The notes under the pieces: generated by a model
Told to the model about the DNA's origin: nothing
Database searches by the model: none
The model's input: only the letters and a program-made list of their open reading frames with translations
Assembly (NCBI GenBank): GCA_910575275.1
Contig: CAJTEE010000005.1
Span: 124,001-188,000 of the forward strand
From: Lachnospiraceae bacterium
GTDB taxonomy: Bacteria > Bacillota > Clostridia > Lachnospirales > Lachnospiraceae
Length of the DNA stretch: 64,000 nt
Direction: 5' to 3'
Made by a program: the position numbers and the translations under genes
Shown here: piece by piece, positions 42,673 through 51,550 of the stretch
Layout of the letters: every line of letters starts with the position of its first letter
Numbering within the stretch: position 1 is the stretch's first letter

Positions 42673-44064
42673 ATGACAGGAGAAATCGCGATCAAAAAGC
42701 TTCAGGAGGAGCAGGCGAAGCTAAGGGAGCTCAGCCAAAGGATATGGTCCGAGCCGGAGGTTGGCTACCTGGAGCAGAGTGCGAGCAGATGGACGGCCGA
42801 GCTTTTGCGGGAGGCCGGATTTACGGTGGAGCTCGGCGCATTCGGCATGCCGACGGCGATCCGGGCCACATATGGAAGCGGCCATCCGGTGATCGGCCTG
42901 TTGGGCGAGTACGACGCGCTGCCCGGCATGAGCCAAAAGGCTACCACGGTCAAGGAGGCGGAGAGGGAGGGCGCGCCGGGCCAGGGCTGCGGCCACAACC
43001 TTTTGGGCGTGGCACATGTGGGCGCGGCGATCGGCATGAAGGAGGAGATGGAGAAGCGCGGGCTTGCAGGCACGGTCGTCTATTATGGCTGCCCGGGCGA
43101 GGAGCTTCTCACTGGTAAGACCTTCATGGCAAGGAACGGGGCGTTTGCGGACCTGGACGCGGCGTTTGCCTACCATCCCGGCAAGATCAATGCGGCAAAC
43201 AGCGGGACCATGACGGGCTTAAATTCCGCCAAATTCCATTTTAAGGGCTGCACCGCCCACGCAGGCGGGGACCCGCACAACGGCCGTTCGGCGTTAGACG
43301 CGGTCGAGCTGATGAACGTCGGCGCGAATTATCTGCGCGAGCACGTGACAAGCGACGTGCGCATCCATTATACGATCCTGGATGGCGGTACGGCGCCCAA
43401 TATCGTTCCCGATAAGGCGTGTGTCTGGTATTATGTCCGTGCGATGTCCAGAGAGACGGTCGAGAGCACGTATGAGCGCCTGGTGAAGGTCGCAAAGGGG
43501 GCGGCTATGATGACCGAGACCGAGGTGGAGATCGAATTCTTAGGCGGCTGCTATAATACGATGCCGAATCTCGTCCTGTCCGAGCTTTTGACCGAGACGA
43601 TGAAGAAACATCCCATGAGGGCCTGGACCGGGGAGGAGAAGGCGTTTGCCCACGCGTTAAATGTACAGAGCGGCCCGCAGTGGGCGGCCATGTGCAGAGC
43701 GTGTGGCGTTCCCGAGGGGACGGACCTGTTCGAAGGGGAGCCCTTTATGGATAGCAGGGACGGCTATGGCTCCACGGATGTGGGAGACGTGCAGCACATT
43801 TGCCCGACGGCGACCTTCAACACGGTCTCGTCCAACATGGGTGCACCCGGACACAGCTGGCATATCACCTCCTGCTCCGGTATGAGCATCGGTGAAAACG
43901 GGATGCTCTATGCGGCCGAGATCATGGCTGCTGCGGGGATTAAGCTCATGGAGGACCCGTCAATCATAGAGAGGGCGAAGGAGGAATTTGCGGGCAGAAT
44001 GGCAGGAAGGGCATACAAGTGCCCGATGCCTGCGGATGTCCCGGTTCCGTATAGCAACAGGTAG
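42673..44064 (+). CDS. M20 family amidohydrolase (AbgB-like)
   Basis: 463 residues. The metal-dependent M20 fold shows GLLGEYDALPGMSQ, GQGCGHNLLGVAHVGAA (metal ligand His), PGEELLTGKTFM (acid base Glu pair), and TAHAGGDPHNGRSALDA in the lid domain. GSTDVGDVQHICP is the distal metal motif. It resembles p-aminobenzoyl-glutamate hydrolase chain B and related peptidases that hydrolyse amide bonds of acylated amino acids; the substrate is unknown. AAGGAAGGA precedes the ATG. Confidence 0.88.
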   Translation: MTGEIAIKKLQEEQAKLRELSQRIWSEPEVGYLEQSASRWTAELLREAGFTVELGAFGMPTAIRATYGSGHPVIGLLGEYDALPGMSQKATTVKEAEREGAPGQGCGHNLLGVAHVGAAIGMKEEMEKRGLAGTVVYYGCPGEELLTGKTFMARNGAFADLDAAFAYHPGKINAANSGTMTGLNSAKFHFKGCTAHAGGDPHNGRSALDAVELMNVGANYLREHVTSDVRIHYTILDGGTAPNIVPDKACVWYYVRAMSRETVESTYERLVKVAKGAAMMTETEVEIEFLGGCYNTMPNLVLSELLTETMKKHPMRAWTGEEKAFAHALNVQSGPQWAAMCRACGVPEGTDLFEGEPFMDSRDGYGSTDVGDVQHICPTATFNTVSSNMGAPGHSWHITSCSGMSIGENGMLYAAEIMAAAGIKLMEDPSIIERAKEEFAGRMAGRAYKCPMPADVPVPYSNR

Positions 44065-44143
44065 GGGACGTACACATGCAGGCCCCGGATTTCGGCAAGG
44101 TCTGCCAAAAGACCGGGGCCCGCGTCTGCAAAGAAACCTGTAT

Positions 44144-44635
44144 CTAACGTTGTGTACAAAAGACAACGATTTGCGTCGGCGCGGTCTGGGCGGGGATGCT
44201 GCGGGTCGTTGGTCCGTAGACGACGAGAAGGAGCTTTCCGGCCAGATCGCCGTTAAAGAGCTGCCCGTTCGGGAGCGTCACCATGGTGCGTCCGGACATG
44301 TTTAAAATAAGAGAGTTGTCGGAGCTGGTGAGCATTGCATTAAAGACGTCAAACGCGGCGTTTAAGCCGTGCGGCGTATAGGCGGCCGCCACGACGGTAT
44401 ACTGGGGCGGATAGATGAGCGGCACCGGCGCCTGAGTGTTGTAAAAGAAGGTGGCCCGGTCACCGACCTGGAGCTGCCTGTTGTTTAATACATAAGTACT
44501 TCCGCTGATCATCAGATTGACGATACCGCCGGGGGCGCCCTCGGTTTGTACAGTCAGATTCAAAATGCAGCCGGACTGCGGATTCATGGTGGAGATGTTC
44601 GTGATCACGCCCACGATCGGAGTGTAGTATGCCAT
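44144..44635 (-). CDS. Conserved-looking protein of unknown function
   Basis: 163 residues. I do not recognise the family. The sequence is rich in Thr, Asn, Val and Pro with beta-strand alternation (ILNLTVQTEG, GIVNLMISG, STYVLNNRQLQVGDRATFFYN, YTVVAAAYTP), lacks a signal peptide and has no long helix. VGDRATFFYNTQAPVPLIYPPQ suggests a small beta-barrel or OB-like domain. A TATACT hexamer near 44667-44672 on this strand could be a -10. It sits alone between the M20 gene and asnA, divergent from asnA. Confidence 0.65.
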   Translation of the reverse strand: MAYYTPIVGVITNISTMNPQSGCILNLTVQTEGAPGGIVNLMISGSTYVLNNRQLQVGDRATFFYNTQAPVPLIYPPQYTVVAAAYTPHGLNAAFDVFNAMLTSSDNSLILNMSGRTMVTLPNGQLFNGDLAGKLLLVVYGPTTRSIPAQTAPTQIVVFCTQR

Positions 44636-44696
44636 GGAATACCTCTGAAAAATATGTTATTGTAGTATATGCAGGGTTTTCTTTTTTGGAACTTTC

Positions 44697-44705
44697 TGAT
44701 ATACT
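44697..44705 (+). promoter_or_regulatory. Extended -10 promoter of asnA
   Basis: TGATATACT (44697-44705) fits an extended -10 (TG, one base, TATACT) about 60 bases before asnA. No good -35 is seen. Confidence 0.4.
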
Positions 44706-44763
44706 TTTTTTGTGTTTTAGAGCTGCGGCAGCGCGGAGCAACGAATAGAAAGGTTGAAAACAG

Positions 44764-45768
44764 ATGAATTTTTATATTCCAGATGGCTATGAACCGAAGA
44801 TTGACCTGCGGGAGACACAGATCGCGATCAAGATCGTCAAGGATTTCTTCCAGAAGGAGCTGACGAAGCAGCTCCATCTGACCCGGGTCTCCGCGCCGCT
44901 TATCGTGACGCCGGAGTCGGGCTTAAACGATAACTTAAATGGAGTGGAGCGCCCGGTGGCGTTTGACATCCGGGAGGGGAACAGGCCGGCGGAGGTGATT
45001 CATTCGCTCGCAAAATGGAAGCGATACGCATTGAAGCAGTACGGTTTTCAGCCCGGTGAGGGGCTTTACACGGACATGAACGCGATCCGCAGGGACGAGG
45101 AGACGGACAATATCCATTCCATTTACGTGGACCAATGGGACTGGGAGATGGTCATCGAGAAGAAGGACAGAACCAGAGAGACGCTGGAGACGACGGTGCG
45201 CGCGGTCTATAAGACGCTTAAGATCACAGAGGATTATATGGCCTATGAGTACGAATACATTGGGCACGTACTCCCGGACCATATCGAATTTATGACATCG
45301 CAGGAGCTCGAGGACATGTATCCGTCGCTCACGCCGAAGGAGCGGGAGTATAAGGCGGCGCGTCTTCACGGGGCGGTTTTTATCGAACAGATCGGAAAAA
45401 CATTGAGATCAGGAGAGCGGCATGACGGGCGTGCGCCGGACTATGACGACTGGGAATTGAACGGCGATATCATCGTATACTATCCGGTACTGGACATCGC
45501 GCTGGAGTTAAGCTCGATGGGGGTCCGCGTGGACGAGGAGTCGTTAAAAAGGCAGCTTTTGTCTTCCGGGTGCACGGAACGGGAGAAGCTTGCATTCCAG
45601 CGGGCGCTGCTTTCGGGGGAGCTTCCGTATACGATCGGGGGCGGCATCGGGCAGTCGAGAATCTGCATGTTTTTCCTGCGGAAAGCGCATATCGGTGAAA
45701 TCCAGGCGTCCATTTGGCCGGATGAGACCATAAAGGCGGCACGGGCGGCCGGTGTACCGTTATTGTAG
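44764..45768 (+). CDS. asnA: Aspartate-ammonia ligase (asparagine synthetase A)
   Basis: 334 residues, class II synthetase-like fold. IKIVKDFFQKELTKQL, VTPESGLNDNLNGVERPV and GGGIGQSRICMFFL (motif 3 type) are diagnostic. It makes asparagine from aspartate, ammonia and ATP in the cytosol. It is monocistronic or linked to the next gene 87 bases downstream. AAAGGTTG precedes the ATG. Confidence 0.96.
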   Translation: MNFYIPDGYEPKIDLRETQIAIKIVKDFFQKELTKQLHLTRVSAPLIVTPESGLNDNLNGVERPVAFDIREGNRPAEVIHSLAKWKRYALKQYGFQPGEGLYTDMNAIRRDEETDNIHSIYVDQWDWEMVIEKKDRTRETLETTVRAVYKTLKITEDYMAYEYEYIGHVLPDHIEFMTSQELEDMYPSLTPKEREYKAARLHGAVFIEQIGKTLRSGERHDGRAPDYDDWELNGDIIVYYPVLDIALELSSMGVRVDEESLKRQLLSSGCTEREKLAFQRALLSGELPYTIGGGIGQSRICMFFLRKAHIGEIQASIWPDETIKAARAAGVPLL

Positions 45769-45855
45769 ACGGGAACAAAAAACAGGGCGGCGCCCGAAAA
45801 GGCGCATGGCCGTACAGGGCGGAGGATTCCGCAGAAAGGGTACAGGGAAAGAAAG

Positions 45856-47646
45856 ATGGCAAATGAACGCTTGCAGGGGCTTCGGAGGCTGATGGAGGAA
45901 AACGGGATCGACATTTATTATGTCCCGTCCTCCGATTTCCATGATTCGGAATATCCGGATCGGTTTTTCGGATGCAGACGATTTTTATCGGGCTTTACGG
46001 GCTCGGCCGGGACGGTGGTGGTCACAAGGGATTTTGCGGGCCTTTGGACGGATGGACGGTATTTTGTCCAGGCAAAAAAGGAGCTTTCGGGGCAGGAGAT
46101 CCGACTGATGAAAATGGGCGCAGAGGACGTGCCGACGATCGAGGAGTTTATTGAGACGCATATACCGGAGAACGGCGTGCTGGGCTTTGACGGGCGCGTG
46201 GTAAATGCGGCGGCCGGCCGGCGGTTTGAACGGCTCCTTGAAAAGAAGCAGGCGACCCTTTCCGTCGGGCTCGATCTGGTCGGAACGCTTTGGCTGGACC
46301 GCCCGGTCCTTGAACCCCCTAGGCTCTGGCTCTTAGAGGAGCACATCGCCGGGGAAAGCTTAATGAGCAAAGCCAAACGGCTTCGTATGGCCATGCAGAA
46401 GACGGGGGCGACTGCCCATATCCTGACGAGCCTGGACGATGTCGCATGGCTGTTCAATATAAGAAAAGAGGCGGATGCGGCCGGGAATCTTCTTCCGCCC
46501 GCTTATGCACTGATCACGGAGGAGTCACTTCGCATTTTTATCGACAGCCGTGCGGTTTCGGAGGAGATTTTTGCGTACTTTGCAAAAAACGGCGTCCGTG
46601 TCGAGGCTTATGAGGCCGTATATGAGGCGGTAAAGGGGCTTCGTTCTGAGCGGATCTTACTCGAACCGGAGAAGGTAAATTTTGCGCTTCAAAGAGGAAT
46701 TGACGCCTCCAACACGATCGTTGAACAGAGAAACCCGACCTCCGAAATGAAAGCGGTGAAGAATCCGGTGGAGCAGGAGAACATGCGGCGGGCGCATGTG
46801 AAGGACGGGGTGGCACTCTGGCGCTTCATCTGTTGGCTGAAGGAGCAGGAAGACCCGATTACGGAGGCGGAGGCCGCCGTACGCCTGGAAGAATTCCGAA
46901 AGGAGCAGGAGGGGTATCTCTGCCCGAGCTTCGGGACAATCTCGGCCTATGGAGCAAACGCGGCCATGTGCCATTATCATGCGAAAAAGGGACAGGACGC
47001 GAAGATCGGCAGAGAGGGCTTCTATCTCGTGGATTCCGGCGGACAGTACCTGGAGGGCACGACCGACGTGACGCGAACGATCGCCATGGGTCCGCTGTCC
47101 GAAGAAATGCGGCTTCATTACACGTTGGTCCTGATGGGGCATCTGCGCCTTTCAGCCGCAAGGTTTTTATATGGCTGCCCGGGGCAGAATCTGGATATTC
47201 TGGCCAGATCGGCGCTCTGGAAGTATGGACTCGACTTTAACCACGGTACGGGCCACGGCGTCGGTTTCCTCTCCAATGTCCACGAGCGGCCCAATAACAT
47301 TCGGTGGAAGCAGCCTCAGGGAGGGGTGCCCTCCTGTGTGCTCGAGGAGGGGATGATCACCTCAAACGAGCCGGGGCTTTATATAGAAGGAAGCCATGGC
47401 ATCCGCATCGAAACCCTTTTGCTGTGTAAAAAGGCAAAAAAGAACGAATACGGGCAGTTTATGGAGTTTGAAACGTTGACCTTTGTCCCGATCGACACGG
47501 AGGCGATTGACAGTTCGGTCATGGAGCCGTCGGATATAGAGCTTTTAAACGCATACCATAAAGAGGTGTATGAGAAGCTGTCGCCGTATCTTGCCGGACG
47601 CGAGCTGGAAAAGCTTTTCGAGGCGACGAGGCCAATCGGCTTATGA
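45856..47646 (+). CDS. Aminopeptidase P family (M24) metallopeptidase
   Basis: 596 residues: two creatinase-like N-terminal domains (1-300) and a C-terminal pita-bread M24 domain with two-metal ligands in LVDSGGQYLEGTTDVTRT (two Asp), GTGHGVGFLSNVHE (His), TSNEPGLYIEG (Glu) and FETLTFVPID (Glu). The three-domain length fits the eukaryotic-like Xaa-Pro aminopeptidases, which remove N-terminal residues before proline. No signal peptide, so cytosolic. AAAGAAAG precedes the ATG. Confidence 0.93.
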   Translation: MANERLQGLRRLMEENGIDIYYVPSSDFHDSEYPDRFFGCRRFLSGFTGSAGTVVVTRDFAGLWTDGRYFVQAKKELSGQEIRLMKMGAEDVPTIEEFIETHIPENGVLGFDGRVVNAAAGRRFERLLEKKQATLSVGLDLVGTLWLDRPVLEPPRLWLLEEHIAGESLMSKAKRLRMAMQKTGATAHILTSLDDVAWLFNIRKEADAAGNLLPPAYALITEESLRIFIDSRAVSEEIFAYFAKNGVRVEAYEAVYEAVKGLRSERILLEPEKVNFALQRGIDASNTIVEQRNPTSEMKAVKNPVEQENMRRAHVKDGVALWRFICWLKEQEDPITEAEAAVRLEEFRKEQEGYLCPSFGTISAYGANAAMCHYHAKKGQDAKIGREGFYLVDSGGQYLEGTTDVTRTIAMGPLSEEMRLHYTLVLMGHLRLSAARFLYGCPGQNLDILARSALWKYGLDFNHGTGHGVGFLSNVHERPNNIRWKQPQGGVPSCVLEEGMITSNEPGLYIEGSHGIRIETLLLCKKAKKNEYGQFMEFETLTFVPIDTEAIDSSVMEPSDIELLNAYHKEVYEKLSPYLAGRELEKLFEATRPIGL

Positions 47647-47690
47647 GAATTTTTACGTCATAAGTATGTACAAGGAGGAGGAAAAGCGGC

Positions 47691-48671
47691 ATGGCATACG
47701 CTGCGAAGGAGATTTTAGTCACGATTCCCGTTGCGGAGAGGCATAAGGAATATCTGGAGGAGAGGGCGGCCGCAGGCATGGACAACTGCTGCTTCCGCTA
47801 TGTAGATGCAGACAGGCTGACAGAGGAGGATGTGAAGCGGGCCAATGCGATCATCGGCAACGTTCCTCCGGCGTTTTTAAAGGCGGCGTCCAAGCTGGAG
47901 TGGCTGCAGCTCAACTCGGCCGGCGCGGATCTGTATACAAGGCCCGGCGTACTGCCGGAAAAGACCGTGCTCACGAATGCGACCGGCGCGTACGGGCTTG
48001 CGGTCTCGGAGCATATGCTGGCGCTTTTGTTTGACCTGATCCGGCGCTTCAACCAGTACCACAGAAACCAGGCGGAACATGTGTGGCAGGCGATGGGGAG
48101 TATCATTTCCGTCGAGGGCTCGACGGTCCTTGTATTGGGCCTCGGAGACATCGGAGGGGATTTTGCAAGAAAGGTGAAGGCGCTGGGGGCGTACACGATC
48201 GGCGTGCGCAGGACGAATCGCACAAAGCCGGACTATCTGGATGAGCAGGGGACACTGGAGGATCTGGATGAGTATCTGCCGCGCGCGGATATCGTCGCCA
48301 TGGTGCTGCCCGGCGGGGAGGCCACAAGGCATCTGATGGATGAGAGGCGGCTTTGTCTCATGAAAAAGGGCGCGTACCTCATCAACGCAGGCCGGGGGAA
48401 CGCCATCGACGAGGCTGCATTGGCTGCGCTCCTAAAGGAGGGCCATCTGGGCGGCTGCGGCCTTGATGTGACGGAGACGGAGCCGCTTCCTGCGGACAGC
48501 CCGCTTTGGGAGTTAAAGAATTTCGTGCTGACGCCGCACGTAGCCGGGAACTTTCATCTCCCGGAGACCTTCGAGCGGATCGTGCGGATCGCGGGGGATA
48601 ATCTGGAAGCATGGACGAAAAGGAAGAAGCTTAGAAACGTCGTGGATTTTGAGACGGGATATCGAAAATAA
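47691..48671 (+). CDS. D-2-hydroxyacid dehydrogenase family protein
   Basis: 326 residues. The NAD-binding motif is in VLGLGDIGGDFARKVKALG. Catalytic arginine is in INAGRGNAIDE, glutamate in LDVTETEPLP and histidine in LTPHVAGN. It reduces a 2-keto acid, or acts on an equivalent 2-hydroxyacid, with NAD(P)H; the substrate is unknown. AAGGAGGAGG precedes the ATG. It is 45 bases after the M24 peptidase gene. Confidence 0.9.
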   Translation: MAYAAKEILVTIPVAERHKEYLEERAAAGMDNCCFRYVDADRLTEEDVKRANAIIGNVPPAFLKAASKLEWLQLNSAGADLYTRPGVLPEKTVLTNATGAYGLAVSEHMLALLFDLIRRFNQYHRNQAEHVWQAMGSIISVEGSTVLVLGLGDIGGDFARKVKALGAYTIGVRRTNRTKPDYLDEQGTLEDLDEYLPRADIVAMVLPGGEATRHLMDERRLCLMKKGAYLINAGRGNAIDEAALAALLKEGHLGGCGLDVTETEPLPADSPLWELKNFVLTPHVAGNFHLPETFERIVRIAGDNLEAWTKRKKLRNVVDFETGYRK

Positions 48672-48675
48672 AAAA

Positions 48676-48713
48676 GGAAGGGGATTAGCCTAAATATGAT
48701 AAGGCTCCCCTTC
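48676..48713. terminator. Terminator between convergent genes
   Basis: GGAAGGGG with AGCC and GGCTCCCCTTCC form an interrupted stem, followed on the plus strand by a T-rich stretch. It overlaps the last codons of the convergent PAP2 gene, so it mainly serves the dehydrogenase. Confidence 0.55.
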
Positions 48714-49346
48714 CAGTTTCTTTTTGCGGGCGGTCTCCGGCGCATAGACGATCGGATAAATGGCCGCCGCCATCAGAAGCGAACCGGCCCCGTCGATCAC
48801 GGAGTGCTGCTTTAAAAATACGGTGGCCAGGCAGATCGAGACCGCGAGCAGTGCGGAGGCCGCAAGCAGCGGACGGTTCTCCTTCAGGCGTTTGCTCTTG
48901 CAGAGTGCGATATGCACGCAGAGCGTATTGTATACATGGATACTCGGGAAGACGTTGATGCAGGGATCAATGCTCCAGAGCCTTGCTACGATCCAGGTGA
49001 AAATGTTTTTATCTGGATCGATTGCGGGACGAAAATTGGTCCCGTTGGGGTACAGCGTACAGATTAAAAGGCTTATGGTCATTCCCGTAAAGAGGAAGGT
49101 GCACAGCCTGTAATAGTCGTCCTTGTCGATAAAGAAAAAATATACGATCGCGGCCGCTATATAGAGGAACCACAGAAGGTAGGGGACGATGAAGTATTCG
49201 CAGAACGGAATGAAATCATCGAGTGCGGCATGCATCACATGGTACGGCTTTCCGACGTTCTCCTGAAGTCTGAAGAACCAGGGAAGATAAATGAAGGTAT
49301 AGGACATCAGCCAGATATGCCCGTATTTTTGAAGCAATCGTTTCAT
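48690..49346 (-). CDS. PAP2-family membrane phosphatase-like protein
   Basis: 218 residues with about six membrane helices. PSIHVYNTLC and the late motif LKQHSVIDG correspond to the C2 and C3 motifs of lipid phosphatases (SxxxH and the catalytic His followed by D), while the usual KxxxxxxRP C1 motif is not clear. Substrates could be phosphatidate-type or undecaprenyl-type lipids. The GTG at 49358 is too close to AAGGAG, so ATG 49346 is preferred. Promoter at 49402-49430. Confidence 0.8.
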   Translation of the reverse strand: MKRLLQKYGHIWLMSYTFIYLPWFFRLQENVGKPYHVMHAALDDFIPFCEYFIVPYLLWFLYIAAAIVYFFFIDKDDYYRLCTFLFTGMTISLLICTLYPNGTNFRPAIDPDKNIFTWIVARLWSIDPCINVFPSIHVYNTLCVHIALCKSKRLKENRPLLAASALLAVSICLATVFLKQHSVIDGAGSLLMAAAIYPIVYAPETARKKKLEGEPYHI

Positions 49347-49401
49347 AACAGAAATCACTCCTTTTTCCCGGCCATTCCATTATTATTACCAACTGGAGCA
49401 G

Positions 49402-49430
49402 ATTATATCACAAGAGATTGTCCGATTCAA
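49402..49430 (-). promoter_or_regulatory. Promoter of the PAP2 gene
   Basis: On the minus strand TTGAAT (49430-49425), 17 bases, TATAAT (49407-49402), with TG and one base just before the -10 (extended type). About 50 bases ahead of the start. Confidence 0.7.
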
Positions 49431-49531
49431 TATGCTTCATATAAATTTAATAAAAAGTCATATAAATGTCATATATGGAAGTGTGCGGAAGGGGGCCGCA
49501 GAGCCCGATGCAGCGAGGCGGACCGTAATGG

Positions 49532-49696
49532 TTATTCTTCTATAGCTTTACTCTTAAAAAATTGTGGAACGGTCATGCATTTTGGATGTTTCATTCCAAG
49601 GCTTAAAAGATCCTTATCCCCTGTGAGAATGATGTCTGCACCGGATATAATTGCTGTATTTAAGATTGGCTGGTCTTCTTTCGAAAAATCAAGGCT
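49532..49696 (-). pseudogene. C-terminal remnant of a PIN-domain (VapC-like) toxin
   Basis: The minus-strand frame from 49696 to TAA 49534-49532 reads LDFSKEDQPILNTAIISGAD, IILTGDKDLLSLG and MTVPQFFKSK. The block ILTGDKDLL is the acidic C-terminal motif of PIN-domain nucleases of toxin-antitoxin modules, and the tail resembles their last helix. A stop lies directly before Ser at 49696 and no start or N-terminal half is found, so only about 54 residues survive. No antitoxin gene is visible nearby. The stretch 49440-49530 contains a GC-rich piece (GGGGGCCGCAGAG), perhaps an insertion footprint. Confidence 0.65.
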
Positions 49697-49772
49697 TTAA
49701 GTCTATACAGAGGGGGCAAAATATGGTATGATAAATTATTATTGTTCTAAGAATCGAATGGAGGAGATTGCG

Positions 49773-51461
49773 ATGGCAGAGTATATGAATACGGCCGAGG
49801 AGGCGAAGGAGACTGTCTCGAAGCATTTTATTGAACAGGAGATCGACAAGGATCTTGCGCAGGGTGTATATGACCATGTACAGACCCGGTTCCCGCCGGA
49901 GCCGAACGGGTATCTTCATGTCGGACATGCCAAGTCGATTATCCTGAACTCCGGCTTGGCGAAGGAGTATGGCGGAAAGTTCAATCTCCGGTTTGATGAT
50001 ACAAACCCGGAGAAGGAGAAGATAGAATACGTACAGTCGATCATCGAGGATGTAAAATGGCTTGGTGCGGAGTTTGAGGACAGGCTGTTTTATGCGTCGG
50101 ATTATTTCCAGACCATGTATGAGTGCGCGGTTCTTTTAATTAAGAAGGGAAAGGCGTTTGTCTGTGATTTAAGCGCCGAGGAAATCCGTGAGTATCGCGG
50201 CGATTTTAATACGCCCGGTAAAAACAGCCCCTACCGAGACCGCAGCGTCGAGGAGAATCTGGAGCTGTTTGAAAATATGAAAAAGGGTGTCTACAAGGAC
50301 GGCGAAAAGGTGCTTCGTGCCAAGATCGACATGGCTTCCCCGAATATCAATATGCGGGACCCGGTCCTGTACCGTGTGGCCCATGCCTCCCACCACAATA
50401 CGGGGGATGCGTGGTGCATTTATCCGATGTATGATTTTGCGCATCCAATCGAGGACGCGGTGGAGCATATCACGCATTCTATCTGTACGCTGGAGTTTGA
50501 GGATCACAGGCCGCTCTATGACTGGGTTGTGAAGGAATGTGAGTTTGAGAATCCGCCGAGGCAGATCGAGTTTGCAAAGCTGTATCTGACGAATGTGGTG
50601 ACCGGAAAGCGGTATATTAAGAAGCTGGTCGAGGATGGGACCGTGGACGGCTGGGATGACCCGCGTCTCGTAACGATTGCGGCGCTCAGGCGGCGCGGCT
50701 ATACGCCGGAATCCTTGCGCATGTTTGTAGATCTGGTCGGCGTGTCAAAGGCCAACAGCTCGGTCGATTATGCGATGCTGGAATACTGCATCCGTGAGGA
50801 CCTGAAGCTAAAGAAGCCGAGAATGATGGCGGTCCTGGATCCGGTGAAGCTTGTGATCGACAACTGGCCCGCGGGCAAGACGGAGATGCTGCCGGTTCCG
50901 AATAACCTGGAAAACGAGTCGCTCGGGGAGCGTGTGGTGCCGTTTTCCGGAGAGCTTTATATTGAGCGTGAGGACTTCATGGCGGAGCCCCCGAAGAAAT
51001 ATTTCCGCCTGTTCCCGGGCAATGAGGTGCGTCTCATGAGCGCGTATTTCGTGAAATGTACGGGCTATGAAACGGATGCAGACGGCAGAGTGACCGTGGT
51101 ACACTGCACGTATGACCCGGAGACAAAGAGCGGCTCGGGCTTTACCGCACGGAAGGTCAAGGGGACGATCCATTGGGTATCTGCGCCGACGGCCGGCCAG
51201 GTGGAGTGCCGCCTGTATGAGAATATCGTGGATGAGGAGAAGGGAAAGCTGAACGCAGACGGCTCTTTGAATCTGAATCCGAATTCCAAGAAGGTCGTGA
51301 CGGCGTTTGTGGAGCCGGAGCTGATGAAGGCAAAGGTGTATGACAGCTTCCAGTTCGTGCGCAACGGCTTTTACTGTGTGGACTGCCGTGACAGTGTCAA
51401 GGGAAAACCGGTATATAACCGGATCGTGTCGCTAAAGAGTTCGTTTAAACTGACGAAATAA
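49773..51461 (+). CDS. glnS: Glutaminyl-tRNA synthetase
   Basis: 562 residues. [16 protein letters not shown] is the HIGH motif, [11 protein letters not shown] and [11 protein letters not shown] the catalytic-core and KMSKS-equivalent region, followed by two anticodon-binding beta-barrels. The tRNA synthetase charges tRNA-Gln directly. The ATG at 49773 ([12 protein letters not shown]) with GGAGGAG is preferred over ATG 49728. GlnRS is found in some Clostridia and not others, so its presence is informative about glutamine decoding here. A C-terminal YqeY-like extension is absent. Confidence 0.95.
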   Translation: MAEYMNTAEEAKETVSKHFIEQEIDKDLAQGVYDHVQTRFPPEPNGYLHVGHAKSIILNSGLAKEYGGKFNLRFDDTNPEKEKIEYVQSIIEDVKWLGAEFEDRLFYASDYFQTMYECAVLLIKKGKAFVCDLSAEEIREYRGDFNTPGKNSPYRDRSVEENLELFENMKKGVYKDGEKVLRAKIDMASPNINMRDPVLYRVAHASHHNTGDAWCIYPMYDFAHPIEDAVEHITHSICTLEFEDHRPLYDWVVKECEFENPPRQIEFAKLYLTNVVTGKRYIKKLVEDGTVDGWDDPRLVTIAALRRRGYTPESLRMFVDLVGVSKANSSVDYAMLEYCIREDLKLKKPRMMAVLDPVKLVIDNWPAGKTEMLPVPNNLENESLGERVVPFSGELYIEREDFMAEPPKKYFRLFPGNEVRLMSAYFVKCTGYETDADGRVTVVHCTYDPETKSGSGFTARKVKGTIHWVSAPTAGQVECRLYENIVDEEKGKLNADGSLNLNPNSKKVVTAFVEPELMKAKVYDSFQFVRNGFYCVDCRDSVKGKPVYNRIVSLKSSFKLTK

Positions 51462-51473
51462 CAAAGGAATAAC

Positions 51474-51514
51474 GGGGATGCCCGCAGGAAGGTAAGCTGC
51501 GGACATCCCTTTTT
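51474..51514 (+). terminator. Terminator after glnS
   Basis: GGGATGCCCGCAG with CTGCGGACATCCC, one mismatch, then TTTTT. Confidence 0.75.
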
Positions 51515-51550
51515 GGCAGCAATGTGACGGCAGCAGAAGGAGGAGCAGGC

